This document shows, one piece after another, positions 23,488-35,489 of a stretch of 64,000 nucleotides of DNA (position 1 is the first letter of the stretch; each line of letters opens with the position of its first letter). Origin of the DNA: Mustela lutreola (Eukaryota; Chordata; Mammalia; Carnivora; Mustelidae); contig NC_081293.1 of NCBI RefSeq assembly GCF_030435805.1, positions 10,228,501-10,292,500 of the forward strand. Direction: 5' to 3'. The notes under the pieces were generated by a model, which saw only the letters and a list, made by a program, of their open reading frames with translations, was not told the DNA's origin and made no database searches. Position numbers and translations under genes: made by a program.

Positions 23488-23850
23488 TGGGGGGAGGGGT
23501 AGAGGCAGAGAGACTCTTTTTTTTTTCCTGAAGATTTTATTTATTTGACAGAGAGAGAGATCACAAGTAGGCAGAGAGGCAGGCAGAGAGAGAGGAGGAA
23601 GCAGGCTCCCCGCTGAGCAGAGAGCCAGATGTTGGGCTCGATCCCAGGACCCTGGGACCATGACTGAGCCGAAGGCAGAGGCTTTAGCCCACTGAGCCAC
23701 CCAGGCGCCCCGAGGCAGAGAGACTCGTAAGCAGGCTCCACACTCCGCATGGAGCCCAACACGGGGCTTGACCTCATCACCCCAATATCACGACCTGAGC
23801 CAATAATCAAGAATCCAACACTTAATCGACTGAGCCACCCAGGCACCACA
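23488..23850 (-). mobile_element. Older CanSINE split by a younger CanSINE
   Basis: Outer pieces 23488-23515 and 23714-23850 form one diverged minus-strand SINE ('ggctccacactccgcatgga', 'ttaatcgactgagccaccca'). The inner element at 23516-23713 interrupts it, duplicating GAGGCAGAGAGACTC. Confidence 0.88.
23516..23713 (-). mobile_element. Younger CanSINE nested in older CanSINE
   Basis: Minus-strand CanSINE close to consensus ('gatcacaagtaggcagagag', 'cccactgagccacccaggcg'). Target duplication GAGGCAGAGAGACTC at about 23501-23515 and 23714-23728. Confidence 0.94.
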
Positions 23851-23864
23851 GTAATTCACATTTA

Positions 23865-24010
23865 AATTTTTTTAAAATTTTAATTCAACTAATTAATATG
23901 CGATATATTGTTGGTTTCAGAGGTACAGACCTGGGATCCATGTCTTCAAGGACACCTGGTGCTCATTAACCGCGCGGCCTCCTTCACGCCCGACACCCGC
24001 CTAGTCGTTC
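23865..24010 (-). mobile_element. LINE-1 3' UTR fragment, carnivore type, antisense
   Basis: 'tttaattcaactaattaata', 'ttgttggtttcagaggtaca', 'acacctggtgctcattaacc' and '...cctccttcacgcccgacacccgcc' match the inverse of the older carnivore L1 3' region. No ORF. Confidence 0.65.
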
Positions 24011-24198
24011 GCTTTGTAAGTGAAGAGCATGAAGACTTCCTTCCGCCCGCTGTTCCCCTGCGGACACCAGTCTGTGGCACCGGCCATGCAGGTGCCTCCA
24101 GTGTCATTCCCTTCTGATACCTGCCAGGTTGTCCTCCCACAGCTCCCGAGCATAGTCTGGACTGGAGGGATTTTCCTTATTGAAAGTAGGGTCCCTTT

Positions 24199-24386
24199 GG
24201 GGCGCCTGGGTGATTCAGTCACGGTAAAGCGGCTGCTTTCAGCTCAGGTCATGATCCCAGGGTCGCGGGATCAAGTCCCTCGTTGGGCTCCCTGCTCAGC
24301 GGGGAGCATGCTTCTCCCTCTGTCCCTACTTCTGCTTGTGCTCTCTCTCTCACTCTCTCAAATAAACAAATAAAATCTCTTTTTAA
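24199..24386 (+). mobile_element. CanSINE, first of tandem pair
   Basis: Plus-strand CanSINE of the 'acttctgcttgtgctctctc' type, somewhat older, with a CAAATAAACAAATAAAATC tail into which the next SINE inserted. Confidence 0.92.
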
Positions 24387-24396
24387 AAAAGAAGAC

Positions 24397-24584
24397 TCGA
24401 GGAGCCTGGGTGGCTCAGTGGGTTAAGCCTCTGCCTTCGGCTCAGGTCATGATCTCAGGGTCCTGGGATCGAGCCCCGCATTGGGCTCTCTGCTCAGTTG
24501 GGGAGCCTGCTTCCCTCCTCTCTCTCTGCCTACTTGTGATCTCTGTCAAATAAATAAATAAAATCTTAAAAAAAAAATAAAATA
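24397..24584 (+). mobile_element. CanSINE, second of tandem pair
   Basis: Plus-strand CanSINE of the 'tgcctacttgtgatctctgt' type. Flanked by AAAAGAAGAC at 24387-24396 and 24585-24594, i.e. inserted in the A-rich tail of the upstream SINE. Confidence 0.93.
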
Positions 24585-24599
24585 AAAAGAAGACCGTAT

Positions 24600-26740
24600 A
24601 GTCACTCTAAGAAGACAGTGGCAGTGCCCTGGGGGTTTTGAAGTGAAAATGATCCTATGCTCAGAGAGAACAATGCCCCGAGGGCCAGGAGAGCAGAGAG
24701 TTTGGATCTCTGAGGTCCAGGGCAAGGGCAGCGACTGGGAGGGGAGGGTGGGGAGGTGCGGCTGCACTGGGAGAGCCAGATCTGGGGAGCCTGGGAGGGA
24801 GCCGAGAGGTGGGGGCGAGGCTTTCACACCCAGGACCACTCTGAGGGGCGTTCAAGGTGTCTCCGTCAGTAACAAGGACCAAAGCCTCCTCCCCACAGGC
24901 TGTGCCGATCATCATCAGTGAAGGGCTAGCAGGAAGCAGCGTGGAGCATTTGCTGGGGAGCAGCGGGCGGGGTGAGCTCAGACACACAGACAGGTCTGGG
25001 GGCAGGAGAACACCCAGACAGCCAGCGTCGGTCTGCACTGCACTCTGCAGTCTGCTGCACTCCATCAGCATTCGCTGCACCCCGATGCTGAAAGCGCATA
25101 ATTTCAGATTGTAGAGCAAAATGCCTGATTCCGCCAGCGAGTGACAGGAAGCACTGACTCCATACTGACTCCCGACGCCGCGTCCCGTGCTCTCTCCTCC
25201 CCCACCCCATCCCTGCAGTGAGCCTGGAGAATGGGCCCTCGAGGCTGTGGAGGGGCCAATGCACCCTGATGTTGGGAAGGCGGCCCCTTCTAAGCCGGTG
25301 GGGGGGCCCTGTGAGGAATGGAGAGGTCGGCATGGGCACATCCGCTCTCACTCCAACAGGAGGACAGGAGTACCCTCAACCCGGACAGCAGGACAAAATG
25401 GTCTGGGCACCGTGCGGACCTCAGACGCTCACACCCCGCCCCTCGGTCCTCCAAGTGCACAAGGCTGCAGGGTCGTGCATATTGTTACAATTGCACCTAC
25501 AGCTCAGGTGACCGGGCACGAGGCAGAAACACCTGGGACGCAGGCTAGCAAGCTGCCCAAGCGTGGCGGGGGGCGGGGGGCGGGGGACCGTGCCCCGCAG
25601 GCAGCGCAGTAAGACTAAGGTGTTCCCAAGAGCCGAGTATCTTCCAGCTCTTTGCTTTGCCTATAAACATAGGGAAGTTACCAAGTAAAGCCCAGTGCTG
25701 GTATTTTCCTGGTTTTACGACTGTGAGAGTCACAGACTGTTGGCACCAGAGCCAATTTTGGCTCAGGGGTGTATTTTGTTCAGCTTGTACGAGATTTTTT
25801 TTTTTTTTTTTTTTCTAAATCAAGCCAACACTTAAATTTAAGTCTGGATATTCTGTGAAGTTATTTGGACTTTCAGCTTCTTTTGAAACTTCAGATCTGA
25901 CACCCGGAGCCTCCGTCTCCTGCTACGAACCTTCCTTCCTGAGCCTGGGGCCCCCAGACCCCTCACAACCGCACCCTGCCCGTCTCACTCATGCTTATGA
26001 CTGACCTCCTCCCCGCCTCCTTGGCAGCATTTGATTTTCTGATTTGTTCTAGAGCATGTTATCTGTAAAATAAAAAGTTATGGTGCATCTGAACTCAATC
26101 TATACTAAAATCAAACCACCCAAATCAAGCTGCAGCAGAAACACATGCACATTCCATCCCACCCCTGAGCCTGCGACACTGTATGGTCTCATCTTTTAAA
26201 TATGATGGCCACAAATCTAGGGGGGAAAAAGCCATAGACCTCAACACTATGGGTCATTTCCGAGTGCCCTAGTGCCTTGTTAGACGCCACGAGGAGGAGT
26301 GGAAGGGGAGCATCGTGGGACCTGGGGGAAGATCGGATCACGACACGCTTTTGCTGAGTGGGGAAGGTGCCTTGCCTGCCAGTTCCTGCCCAGCCAGCTG
26401 TGGGCTGTGGCCCGCTCAGTGCAGGTCCCAGGGACACTGGAAACTTACCCCCTTCTTTAAGAATGGTCTAAAATGGTTTTTTCTGTGTTTAAGAGGTGAC
26501 GGAAAGGCTGTGAACCTACGTGGACCTTTCAGTGGACAGAGTGGGGTTAGGGACCCTGAAAGGCTCCTTACACTAAAAATAGAGTCAACTAGAAATAGAC
26601 CAGCCCTCCCAAAGGTCAAAGCCCATTTAGGATCATCTCAGTCCACAGCTAGATCAACATAACCCAGGACTGCTAGGGCATCTCCCTTGGCTGCCTGTGA
26701 AAGGCTAAGGAAAGCCCCCGGAGGAAGACAGCCCCATCCA
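24600..26740. other. Intergenic sequence, no gene supported
   Basis: GC-rich first half with chance open frames, a G-rich run GGGGGGCGGGGGGCGGGGG at 25568-25586 with quadruplex potential, and a poly-T tract at 25795-25814. No nameable transposon. Confidence 0.5.
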
Positions 26741-26879
26741 AAGCTTCAAACTACATGAAGTTTTTTATATAGAACATCTGACCATCAAAGATTATCAGGC
26801 ATATCAGAGACTGACAGTGGGCTTCTCCGTAGAAATTGTGGCCGCAGGAAGATGATGGAGGGTCTTCAGAAAGAAAATG

Positions 26880-27530
26880 ATCACCAGGCTGGACTATGCA
26901 GTGAAAATATCCTCAAAATAACGGAGCTCAGAGATGATTGTTTAAGCTGGGATATGGGTACACAGAGGTTCATTCCATTGTTTTCTCTATTTTTGTATGC
27001 CTGAAATGTTCCCCCAAAGAAATGGAAGCAAAATGAAGACAGTGAAGACAGAGGGAAGCGGAGAGACATCACCGGCAGATACAGAGTCAAGACCCCAGTG
27101 GAAGGTGTTCTTCAGGGAGAGGGAGAGGGGTCCAGAGGGCAGTTGGGTAAGACAGGAAGAGCCCATCCTGACGTGGGCAAGTCTAAATGGATACTGACCA
27201 CGTAAAACAGTAATTATGTCTCGAGGAGGTCTGCAAATACAAAGAATTAAAATACATGGTAACAATATCTCCTGAGCCAGAAGAAGGATCAGCAGAATTA
27301 GCACGTTCTAAAGTCCTTTTCACTGTCCGGAAAGTGGAAAGAATACTAATTTATGTTAGACTTTAATAACGAGTTGGGATGAGTGTTGTAATCCCCCAGA
27401 TAATTGTGAAATGAATAGAATAGAACATATAAGTAACAAGATAATAGTGGGGAAATGCGATATTAAAAAATACTCATCCCAAAGTCCAGGGAGTGGGGGG
27501 GAAGATATCAAATAAAAGGGAAAGGTGAAA
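26880..27530 (+). mobile_element. Old LINE (L1M/HAL1-like) 3' region
   Basis: 'aagctgggatatgggtacac', 'agaggttcattccattgttt' and 'tctatttttgtatgcctgaa' match the end of old L1/HAL1 elements. The following 500 bp resemble L1M 3' UTR but less clearly. Confidence 0.5.
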
Positions 27531-27539
27531 GCCGTGAAG

Positions 27540-29095
27540 ATGGCGGATACCCACTGCATCGCACGGAGTCACGCCGCTGTGTGTGAGGGGTCTAGGACTC
27601 CGACTGAAAGAGTAAAAAAATAAAAAACGCAAGTCCATGGTGCTTAGGAGGGACACTCCTTCAACATAAAACTCTCCGGGCTCGGGGGACACGAAAAGCA
27701 ATGCGGTCGTACTCACCACCAGCACAGGGGATCCGTAGAGCAAGAAGCGAAGGGGCCCAGAACCGTAGGCTATGGACCCAACAGCCTGTCATGGCAGGAA
27801 CCTTGCCCTCTGGTAACACATGGCCCGTGGCCGGCCCGGACCCCGACCCATCACGTGTATGGACACCTGTAGCAAATGCTAGAGATGCCGTCTGGAGGAG
27901 ACCCGCCTTGCCCTCCTAGGGCCTCCAGCCCGGGAGAGGAGACCGACTGAAGAACGGGGCATTACGGAGCTGAGCGGGAGATCTTGCGGTACGCTCAGAG
28001 GCGTGAGATGGGGAGGGGGCGGCTGCGGCAGGGGGCGTGGGAGACGGCAAGAGCGACGCCGTGGTGGCAGAAATGACCAGTATGTCGGCCGGTTGGTTAA
28101 GTCACAGGGTGCAAATGGCAGGTGCTGAGTGGGAGAGGCTCACTGAGGACCTTTTGTGTCATTTGAAAGGGAACTGTTTGCAGGGAGAGACTTGGCGAAG
28201 GGTTCCCAGCTGGAAAATGGCATCGTCCACTCACTTATGGGGCAGGCTGGAGGAGCGGGGTGGGGGGGTTGTTTGTTTTTGTTTTTTTTGTTTTGGTTTG
28301 GTTTTTTTGCACTTGGAAGAGAAAGCCTTGGCAGGAAGGCAGGGAGGGGGGAGGTCCGCACTGCTGAAGTGCAGAAGAGCGCGCTCAGGCAGGAGCGGGC
28401 AGAACGCGGTAAGGACTGTGATCAAATAGCTCTAGGAATCTTAAATTCCATAATCCTTGGCTTAGAGGGTACAACATGTATCTGGCATATTAAAGGCCTT
28501 GAAGGTCTACAATAAAAAAGAACTTATTTAATTGTATTTATTTTGGCATTTCCCAAACTTACTTGATTATGATGCTTTAAAAATGTTTATTAATATTTTG
28601 CAGGACATTATGGTTCCAAGGAACACAGATTGCGATATATTGGGGGAAAAAAAAAAACTCTTGGCTTCAGAAGCCTGGAAAAGTAAAACCACCAGAGTCC
28701 CACCTCTGGAATCTTCCCCAAGCCACAGTCATGGGTCTGGATGGTTTTGACGGCCACACAGGACTTTCCTGGGCTGTGGGCTTAGGAAATGTTGGAACTG
28801 TAGTTCCCTCCGATCAGCAGCAGGCAGCGGAAAGACGAGCCAGCAACGTGTGGTGAGAGCTGCTGAGACCAGGGGCAGAACACAGAAGGCAGAGAGCTTG
28901 GCTCGGTAAAGTTGCTTAAAAACGAACTTTCTGGGTCCAGAGGTACAACTGGGAAAGCAGGCCCGAGAAAAACAAATGCAAGCCAAAGGCCCTCTCCAGT
29001 AGGAGCTGGAACTCCTACTATTCTGGAAGGAGAGGAGGAGTACAGGCCCTGCCACGGGGAGGACCTGAGGAATTCTGGGTCCTCGGTTTTGGTCA
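27540..29095. other. Intergenic sequence, nothing recognised
   Basis: Contains a G/T-rich simple tract at 28256-28310. No gene or named repeat. Confidence 0.5.
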
Positions 29096-29104
29096 GTGGC
29101 AGCA

Positions 29105-29405
29105 TGTTCGGGGCCTAGGACCACTGTAACAGATCACCTCACACCTGGGGGCCGAAAGCAGCAGAAATGTATTCTCTCAGCTCTGGAGGCTGGCTGCCTG
29201 GCTTCCGGAGGCTTCCAGCCCTCCTTGGTGTTCCGAGGCTGTCTGTTGCATCCATCTAATCTCTTCTCAGGGCCACCTTCTCTGTGTGTCTCTGTGTCCT
29301 CTCCTCTTAGGGACACCAGACGTGGCTTGATCATCTAATCATCAAGGTCTACGCACACCCTATTTCCACATAAGGACAGGTTCTGAGATTCCAGGGGGAC
29401 GGACA
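29105..29405 (-). mobile_element. MLT1-type LTR fossil (ERVL-MaLR), antisense
   Basis: Reverse-complement MLT1 LTR: 'ctgtaacagatcacctcaca', 'gcagaaatgtattctctcag', 'ctctggaggctggctgcctg', 'ccctatttccacataaggac'. Solitary LTR without internal region, broken, older than the placental radiation by family. Confidence 0.82.
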
Positions 29406-29429
29406 TGCCTCTCCCAGAATTCAGCCACT

Positions 29430-30895
29430 CACCATTCAGCCCCTACAGGAGAGCCAGCAGTCCCCTCTGCGGGCTCTGTGCGTGTCTCAGCCGTAGGCTC
29501 TCTCTCTGCTGGGATCCACTGGGTTCAATCCCGGTCCGAGGGTCCAGAGCTCAGGGGCTGGGCTGCCCACGCAGCCCCGAGACTCTCCAAGCATGGCTAC
29601 TACTCTGTAAAAAGCCACCAGCTGCTCACCTCCCAAACATGGCCCTTCCACTTCCCTCCACTGCATCCGTGGTGTAAGGATCAAGTTGCCACAACCATTG
29701 ACAGTTCAAGGCCAAAAGACTGAGAGGTCAGTGTCATGATCAAAGGGACAAAGCAGCAAATGCTTGGACCAGACCCAGGCTCACAAAGGGAGGTTTTCCC
29801 TGGCCCCCCATCTGGCTACTGGTTCTCCAAGGGCAGAAGTGAGCTGCTCCCGCCCTGTGTCTTCGGATGGGAACTGGGTCTTCATGGACGATCAAAATAG
29901 CCTTTGCCCTGCTCTGGGAACGGGGCAGTGAGCTCCAGTCACTCTGCCTCAGTAGGGACCTGCTTCTCTGTTCAGTGTCCTAGTGGCGTCCAGCAGCTTC
30001 CTAAGGCTCAATTCTCACCTAAAAGGGCCAGCTGCCAAGTTACTGGGACCGGGGAGGAGGGGAAGGAGGAAGGTGTGCAGGCAAATGCCAGTGAAAGGGA
30101 CAATGTCTGTGGAATGGTCTCCGGGGTCTCCTCTCCCTCTGCAAATGCACACTGCGGCCCCACCACTCATCAGAAGCCCTGCCTGGTTTTAGTCTTTGTT
30201 CAGAACACATGGGCCCACAAGGTTGTTGACTTGAATCCCACCAGGACTCCCAAGCAGACCAAGCAGTGGGAGCTGGCCTGAACAGGAGAATCACCGAGAC
30301 CAGGGTTCCAAGGCCAGCCATCCCAGGTCCTGCCCTGCCAGGACAAGGAGCAAACGCTGTCCCCTGCCTGCATCATACCTGGAAACAGAGCCACCTCCGA
30401 GGTGGCAGAAGGAAGCCACGTCTGTCCCAAAGCCCGTGATGGACGGAGCGGGTTTTGCACATGGATGTTTAGATTCAGCCGACAGGTGAGGTTTCAGTTC
30501 CCCCAGAGGACCTCCTATTCCTTAAAAAAAAAAAAAAAAAAAAAGGACAGAAAATAGAGCAATAGCATCCTTTGGCAGTTTCCTTACGAAAGGAGAGTGT
30601 CCCCAGCCCAAACGGTATAACCTCTTTCAAACCGATAAAGCAACTCGGAGCATCCAAACATTCAACAGGTTTTTAAAATAATGTTTTGTAAATCACATTC
30701 TTTCTAGTACCTGATGGCTAAGAAGACAGCTCTTTAAATCTTGGCCCCGCTGATGGCCGGGCCTTGCTGCACCTAGCTTGCGGACTGAGGCCGGCCTCAC
30801 CCCAGATGAGGAGGGCGCTCAGGACTGCAGCTCAGCTGCAGAGGGAAATGTCCCCGATTGCACGTTTACACGGCCAGTGGAGGCCATGCAGGCTG
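29430..30895. other. Intergenic sequence, nothing recognised
   Basis: A 22-base poly-A run sits at 30523-30544 with no recognisable retroelement body attached. No gene supported. Confidence 0.5.
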
Positions 30896-30904
30896 AGGCA
30901 TCAG

Positions 30905-31085
30905 GCAGGCCTGTGTCTTACCTCCCGGGTCTGTCACTTACGAGGACCCGTGTCGCCTGACACCATTCTGGCTTTCACATCCCAAATCCAGAGTCGCAGG
31001 AAATTCCTCATTTGGGGACAGTCCAAGACAGAGGGTCACCCCAGTTGTCCCCAACATCTCTGAACCTTAGTTTCCTCTTCTGTGA
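30905..31085 (+). mobile_element. MIR-like SINE fragment
   Basis: 'gggtctgtcacttacgagga' and, after unrelated sequence, 'tctgaaccttagtttcctct' with 'tctgtgagcggggg' follow the MIR core order. Diverged and interrupted. Confidence 0.45.
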
Positions 31086-31099
31086 GCGGGGGCAAGACT

Positions 31100-31980
31100 G
31101 TCAGCCACGAAGCCGTAAAAATCGAGCGACACCCGGTGTGGCAGGGCGTGTGGATGTGCAAGTGGCTTCTGGGAGCTGAGACGCGTGGGCTCCCAGGACG
31201 GGGCTCACTCACCAGAGCAGCCGCACCAGGGCCGCCCAGGTATTCCCATCCCCGACTCACGCCTGCCTCCTCCGTTCCTCCCTCACTCCCAGGTCTCAGC
31301 AAGCAGCACTTTGCCAGTTTCCTCCCGAGCTCTTCCATGCAATCATACACTCAGACTCGTCCATCCTTCACTTCCGGTCTCTGTTCCACTTCCCAGGTCC
31401 TCCAGCTGGATTCCGTGCATCAGACCGAGTTCCCCGGCCCAGGATTCTCTCCCCAGTGTGGTCCTACGGATTCACATCAGCGACGGCAGGGCCCACCACT
31501 GGCTTAGGACATTAGTATTCTGAGGCTTCTACCTGCCTGAAGTAGGAGGGCTTAAAGATGCTGCTCAGAGGTCAGAAGACTGGAACACAACGAGGGTTTT
31601 ATCACAGCAGAACGGGTTAGGAGGTGTCTGGAATAAAACTGACATTTGCTTTAACGTGTTAATATGAAACAGCTCTTGGATTTAAGTTTTTCTATCATCT
31701 ACTAGTGCCTTTTATCTCAGAATTGTCAGGAATACAATTAAGGTCACCCCGGGTGGTTCACGTTATACGTAGTTTCCTAGACCCAGCGCCATGGGAAATT
31801 GGGCCTCCACAGGGAGCCAGGTGGCACTGAAACAATCTCTTTCTGGAAAGAGGCTGGTCCAAGTGCACCTGCTTACAGGCAAACCGCAAAGGGCTCCGTA
31901 CCGATCTGCACCCAACAGGGCAGCAGGACATGTGAAATTTCATCCCAAGCAAGCACGTGGGACCTTGAGCAGGAGTGTGT
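31100..31980. other. Intergenic sequence, nothing recognised
   Basis: No gene or named repeat. Confidence 0.45.
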
Positions 31981-31984
31981 AAAC

Positions 31985-32175
31985 CTTCCTGTAAGAGCCA
32001 GACATTTAAGTATTTTAGGCTTTTCAGGCCATATGGTCTCTGCTGCATCTACTTGTCCCTGCTGAATGAAAACAGCCACAAAGAACAGATGGGCATGACT
32101 GTGTTTCAGTAAAACTTTATTTAGAAAATGGGCAGTGAGCTGGGATTCGCTCCCCAGGTCTGTCTGCAGACCCTT
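31985..32175 (+). mobile_element. Non-autonomous hAT-Charlie-type element
   Basis: 'gtaagagccagacatttaag', 'tattttaggcttttcaggcc', 'atatggtctctgctgcatct', 'tgtgtttcagtaaaacttta' and 'tttagaaaatgggcagtgag' match a very common MER-class hAT element. Both ends are eroded; precise subfamily not assigned. Confidence 0.72.
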
Positions 32176-32460
32176 AACCTAGAGGGATGGTCACAGTGAA
32201 GAGGCCCCTTCCTGCGCCACTATGCCTCCCCCCTCTGCCTCCACATCAGCCCACTTCACTTCAGCTTTAAAAATACCGTTTAACTGCGGAGAAAATGGAC
32301 TACATTTTAGAGGCAGTGATGAGGAATGTCTTTTTATCTGATCTTAAATTTTCAACTACCTGTTCTGGCCCAGTCTTTCTTAAGTAGTGCATCTCAGGGT
32401 CTGGAACAGCCCTCTTCCCTAACTGCGCTTGGTTGTGCTACATATAAACACGCAAGAAGG

Positions 32461-32588
32461 GAGGGCGCCCGGGTGGCTCAGGCCAGGCTCTCTGCTCCGC
32501 GAGGAGCCTGCTCCTCCTCCTCCTCCTCCTGTCGCTCCCCCTGTCGCTCCCCCTGCTCGTGCTCTCTCTCTCTGTCAAATAAATATGG
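32461..32588 (+). mobile_element. Internally deleted CanSINE
   Basis: Plus-strand head 'gagggcgcccgggtggctca' runs directly into 'ggccaggctctctgctccgc', so the central core is missing. The CT segment has expanded into (CTC)n near 32509-32530. AGAAGGGA-like flanks on both sides suggest a real insertion of a shortened copy. Confidence 0.85.
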
Positions 32589-32599
32589 AAGAAGGGAAA

Positions 32600-34690
32600 G
32601 CTAAAACCACCCAAATTGCCTATGGAACCCAGAATGTCTCTCCTTCTCTGGTATTTAGAACAGTTAGCTTGACTCTGTCTTTCTTCTCAGTGTCCCCCCA
32701 AAAGTAAAGGGTGGTCGAAGTGTTTATTTGGACTTTTTATGGAAGAGAGCCAAACGCTGAAAGAAAATACTTGAAACTGCCTGAAGGGACTCATGTGAGA
32801 GCTTCAGAATCACGGGACATCCTGAGTGAGAGAAAAGAGGGGCTTTCCGGGGTTGTTTTCGGTGGGTCCTGCACAGCTGGAAAAGCAAACACACAGAAGG
32901 ATCCTTTAAGGACAGGAAAGACAGCAGGACGATCTGCTTCCCCAAGTTCCCTCCGTCCCGCCCAGCTGGTCTGATTCCCGCAGGTCTCAGACGTGAGTCC
33001 CAGAGCCCAGCTTCTTCCCTTCCCTTCTTTTAAAACAGTAACACCTTCAAGTGTCAACTCAAAATGCTTTTTCCTTTGAATGGCAAGGGTTCTCTCTTGC
33101 ACGTATTGTTTAGGACCAGTCACCTTGACTGCACGCAGAACAGGAACTGGAGGCCTGCTGGCTGCTACAATGTGCTCCCGGAGCACCTAGGCCTGCCAGA
33201 GCTTCACTGCTGCACAAGCTACGAGTTTGCGCCTCCACACTCCCCTTCCATCCTGCCCCACTGCTGAGAAGAAGGTGATGCGGGGGGTAATCACCGGCAC
33301 CGAACACTGTCTTCGTGCCAGGTGACGTCTCCAGGCAGCAAACAGCTGAGAGGGGAACTGCTTTGGTACCAGGGTCTGTTCCATGGACAAGCTGATCGGG
33401 AGAAGCAGCGCGGGATTGGCTTGTACAGACGCTGCTCTGATTTGCTCTATTTTAGAACAGAAGGTCCTGCTACCACTTTCAAAGCAATGAAAATACTTAA
33501 AGCGAGACCAGCCAGGAGGAGGGGGTCACCCAGCAACCCCCCTCCACACCACGTCTTCAAGATCCGCTAGACTGGCTGCCAAGGGAGGGCCCAGGACCCT
33601 GACGGCACTCCCATGGGTACGGCCACAGAGGGGGCCATGCTGCTCCAAAGTCACTGTCACTCTCATCCCAGTTCTGGCTGTGGGTTTCACCCTGGGAAGC
33701 CTTCTTTGCTCATGCACTAATAACACGAGGTTCCTAACGATCCTTCATGAAAACACCGGCTGAGGCGCAGCCGGGAATGTGGTTCATCCTCGTTAGCCTC
33801 TGTCCCTGCACGCTCAGCTTCCGGCCCACAAGGTCACCAGGGAGAGGGGCTCCCAGGTTGTCTGGATGGGACTTCCAGTTGTACTTTGACAGACCGGGTC
33901 TCTGTCTTGTGGTGACGGCAGTGACCACTGTCCTACACAGCTGGGCTGTGACACATTTAAGGGCCTTGGTGTCAGGCACGGAGCAGGTTCCCACCTCCAA
34001 CCCCACCTCAACCCCAGCAGGCGGTGCCTCACTGGGGTTGTTGGCCTCGAATCCAAACATATTTAATTTTCAAAATACGCCACTCTAGAGTAAGATTTCT
34101 TTTTTCCTCTCTGCTTACTAAGGCCGACATTCTTTTTCCCTTAGGTAGCTGATGGCTGCATAAACAAAATATACATGAGCAATCATTTAACCACAAGCAA
34201 TACAGAGGGCTGTGTTTGTCCGTGGCCCTCAAAATTCCACGGTAACCCGCCCAGGCACAGAAAGGACAAGAAAAGTGAGCCAGTTACAGGACTAATGAAT
34301 GCATCCTGGATTTCTTCTACAACTTCAGCCAAAGTGCCAGCCTCGGAACAGGCCTTCTAGAGTAAGCCCATCCCCTCCGTGGATCTCAGTTCTTTGTCAG
34401 AGTGGATGATTGATGCCTAAGGGCAGAGGCCATGACTCTATTCAAAAATCCTAGCTCCTGGTGGGTGTGAGGAGATGCACCACCCTGGACATCCAGGAGG
34501 GGAGACCGGAATGCCACTCCCTCACCTCCCTCCAAGAGCCCTGCTCCCTTGGGAACTGAGGCAGATCTGCCCACGGTGGGGGCGTTTGGTCTAATCCTGG
34601 GACTCCTTCTGAGGGTAAGAAGCTGGAATGACTCCTGAGAAGCCAGCATGGCTCCTGACTGACTTCCTGCACAGCAGCTTGTGGAACACA
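32600..34690. other. Intergenic sequence between WDR11 3' end and the last SINE
   Basis: No coding exon, named repeat or RNA gene recognised. Could contain a longer alternative WDR11 3' UTR, for which I see no specific support. Confidence 0.45.
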
Positions 34691-34696
34691 AATGCC

Positions 34697-35489
34697 TGGC
34701 TGGAATTTCCTTTTTATTTATCATTTTGGTAAGTTATAGACAGGAATAATTTATAATAGTCACATCTCAGATACTTCAGTTGTTGGACAAACACAAAGAC
34801 AGAAAATTAAAGCACAGAGAATTCAAAAAGATGGTTACTATAATACATCAAGAGTTAAAATTCAAAATACCCAAGACCCCACATATTAGAACAAAACATA
34901 AAGTTTAAAATTTCCCTATGAGCCTACGAGCCTGAAATTACAAAATTTAGCAACTGCCTAAAACAGAGAATCATGAGTTCTATGTTCTCAAGGTAAGAAA
35001 CAAGGAATGCTTTGGTAAATCATCTTTACTATTGAAATATGTCTGTGACCTTTTGAATGATTGTATATAACACAGGCACAGCACAGATTTGAGAGTAAAT
35101 CTCACAAACTTCTCTCACTATTCGATTTTTCAAATATCTTTTCAGTCAGTCAATGAGAAAAAAATTCAGTCACCTGAATTTTGTTTAAAAAAATTAAAAG
35201 TATTTCCAGGGACTCTTAAAGCTGTCTCCAAAAGTATAAAATGTTCTACCCTTTCAAAATCTGAAACATTCGTGTTTTTTCCGGAGATAGACATAGGACA
35301 TGGGACTTGCTCCTAACTCTGTAAATGCTCGTTTGCTGCTGTCCATAGCAGCCTCAGAAAAGTGGGGAGCAGCTCACGGGGACCCTGGCAGGGACGGCAT
35401 CTTCAGCAGCCCACACCATGACCTTGACCACCGCCAGACTGGCCCCCGTCCTGCTTGCAAGGCCAGGTTCCCCAGCACATATTGACCTG
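34697..35489 (-). other. WDR11: Probable WDR11 3' UTR
   Basis: Non-coding sequence directly after the WDR11 stop, without CanSINE insertions, running to a candidate poly(A) signal about 770 nt downstream. The extent is inferred only from that hexamer; no transcript evidence is available, and the true end could lie elsewhere. Confidence 0.5.
34713..34718 (-). terminator. Candidate WDR11 polyadenylation signal AATAAA
   Basis: The plus strand reads TTTATT, i.e. AATAAA on the WDR11 strand, the first canonical hexamer I noticed downstream of the stop. Cleavage would be expected 10-30 nt further on, near 34690-34700. Single-motif evidence only. Confidence 0.45.

Noticed and set aside
24661-25341. 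226-codon minus-strand open frame
   Set aside because: Low-complexity Ser/Pro/Leu-rich translation in GC-rich DNA with several overlapping frames; no recognisable domain.
30523-30544. Poly-A run as tail of a processed pseudogene
   Set aside because: No coding or repeat body could be recognised upstream, and no flanking duplication found.
32108-32114. AATAAA on the minus strand as an alternative WDR11 poly(A) signal
   Set aside because: It belongs to the conserved body of a hAT-type repeat ('gtaaaactttattta') and is 3.4 kb past the stop.
1-34690. Search for FGFR2 or other neighbouring gene exons
   Set aside because: FGFR2 is the expected next gene on this side in mammals, but no kinase or Ig-domain coding sequence is visible; it presumably lies further away.
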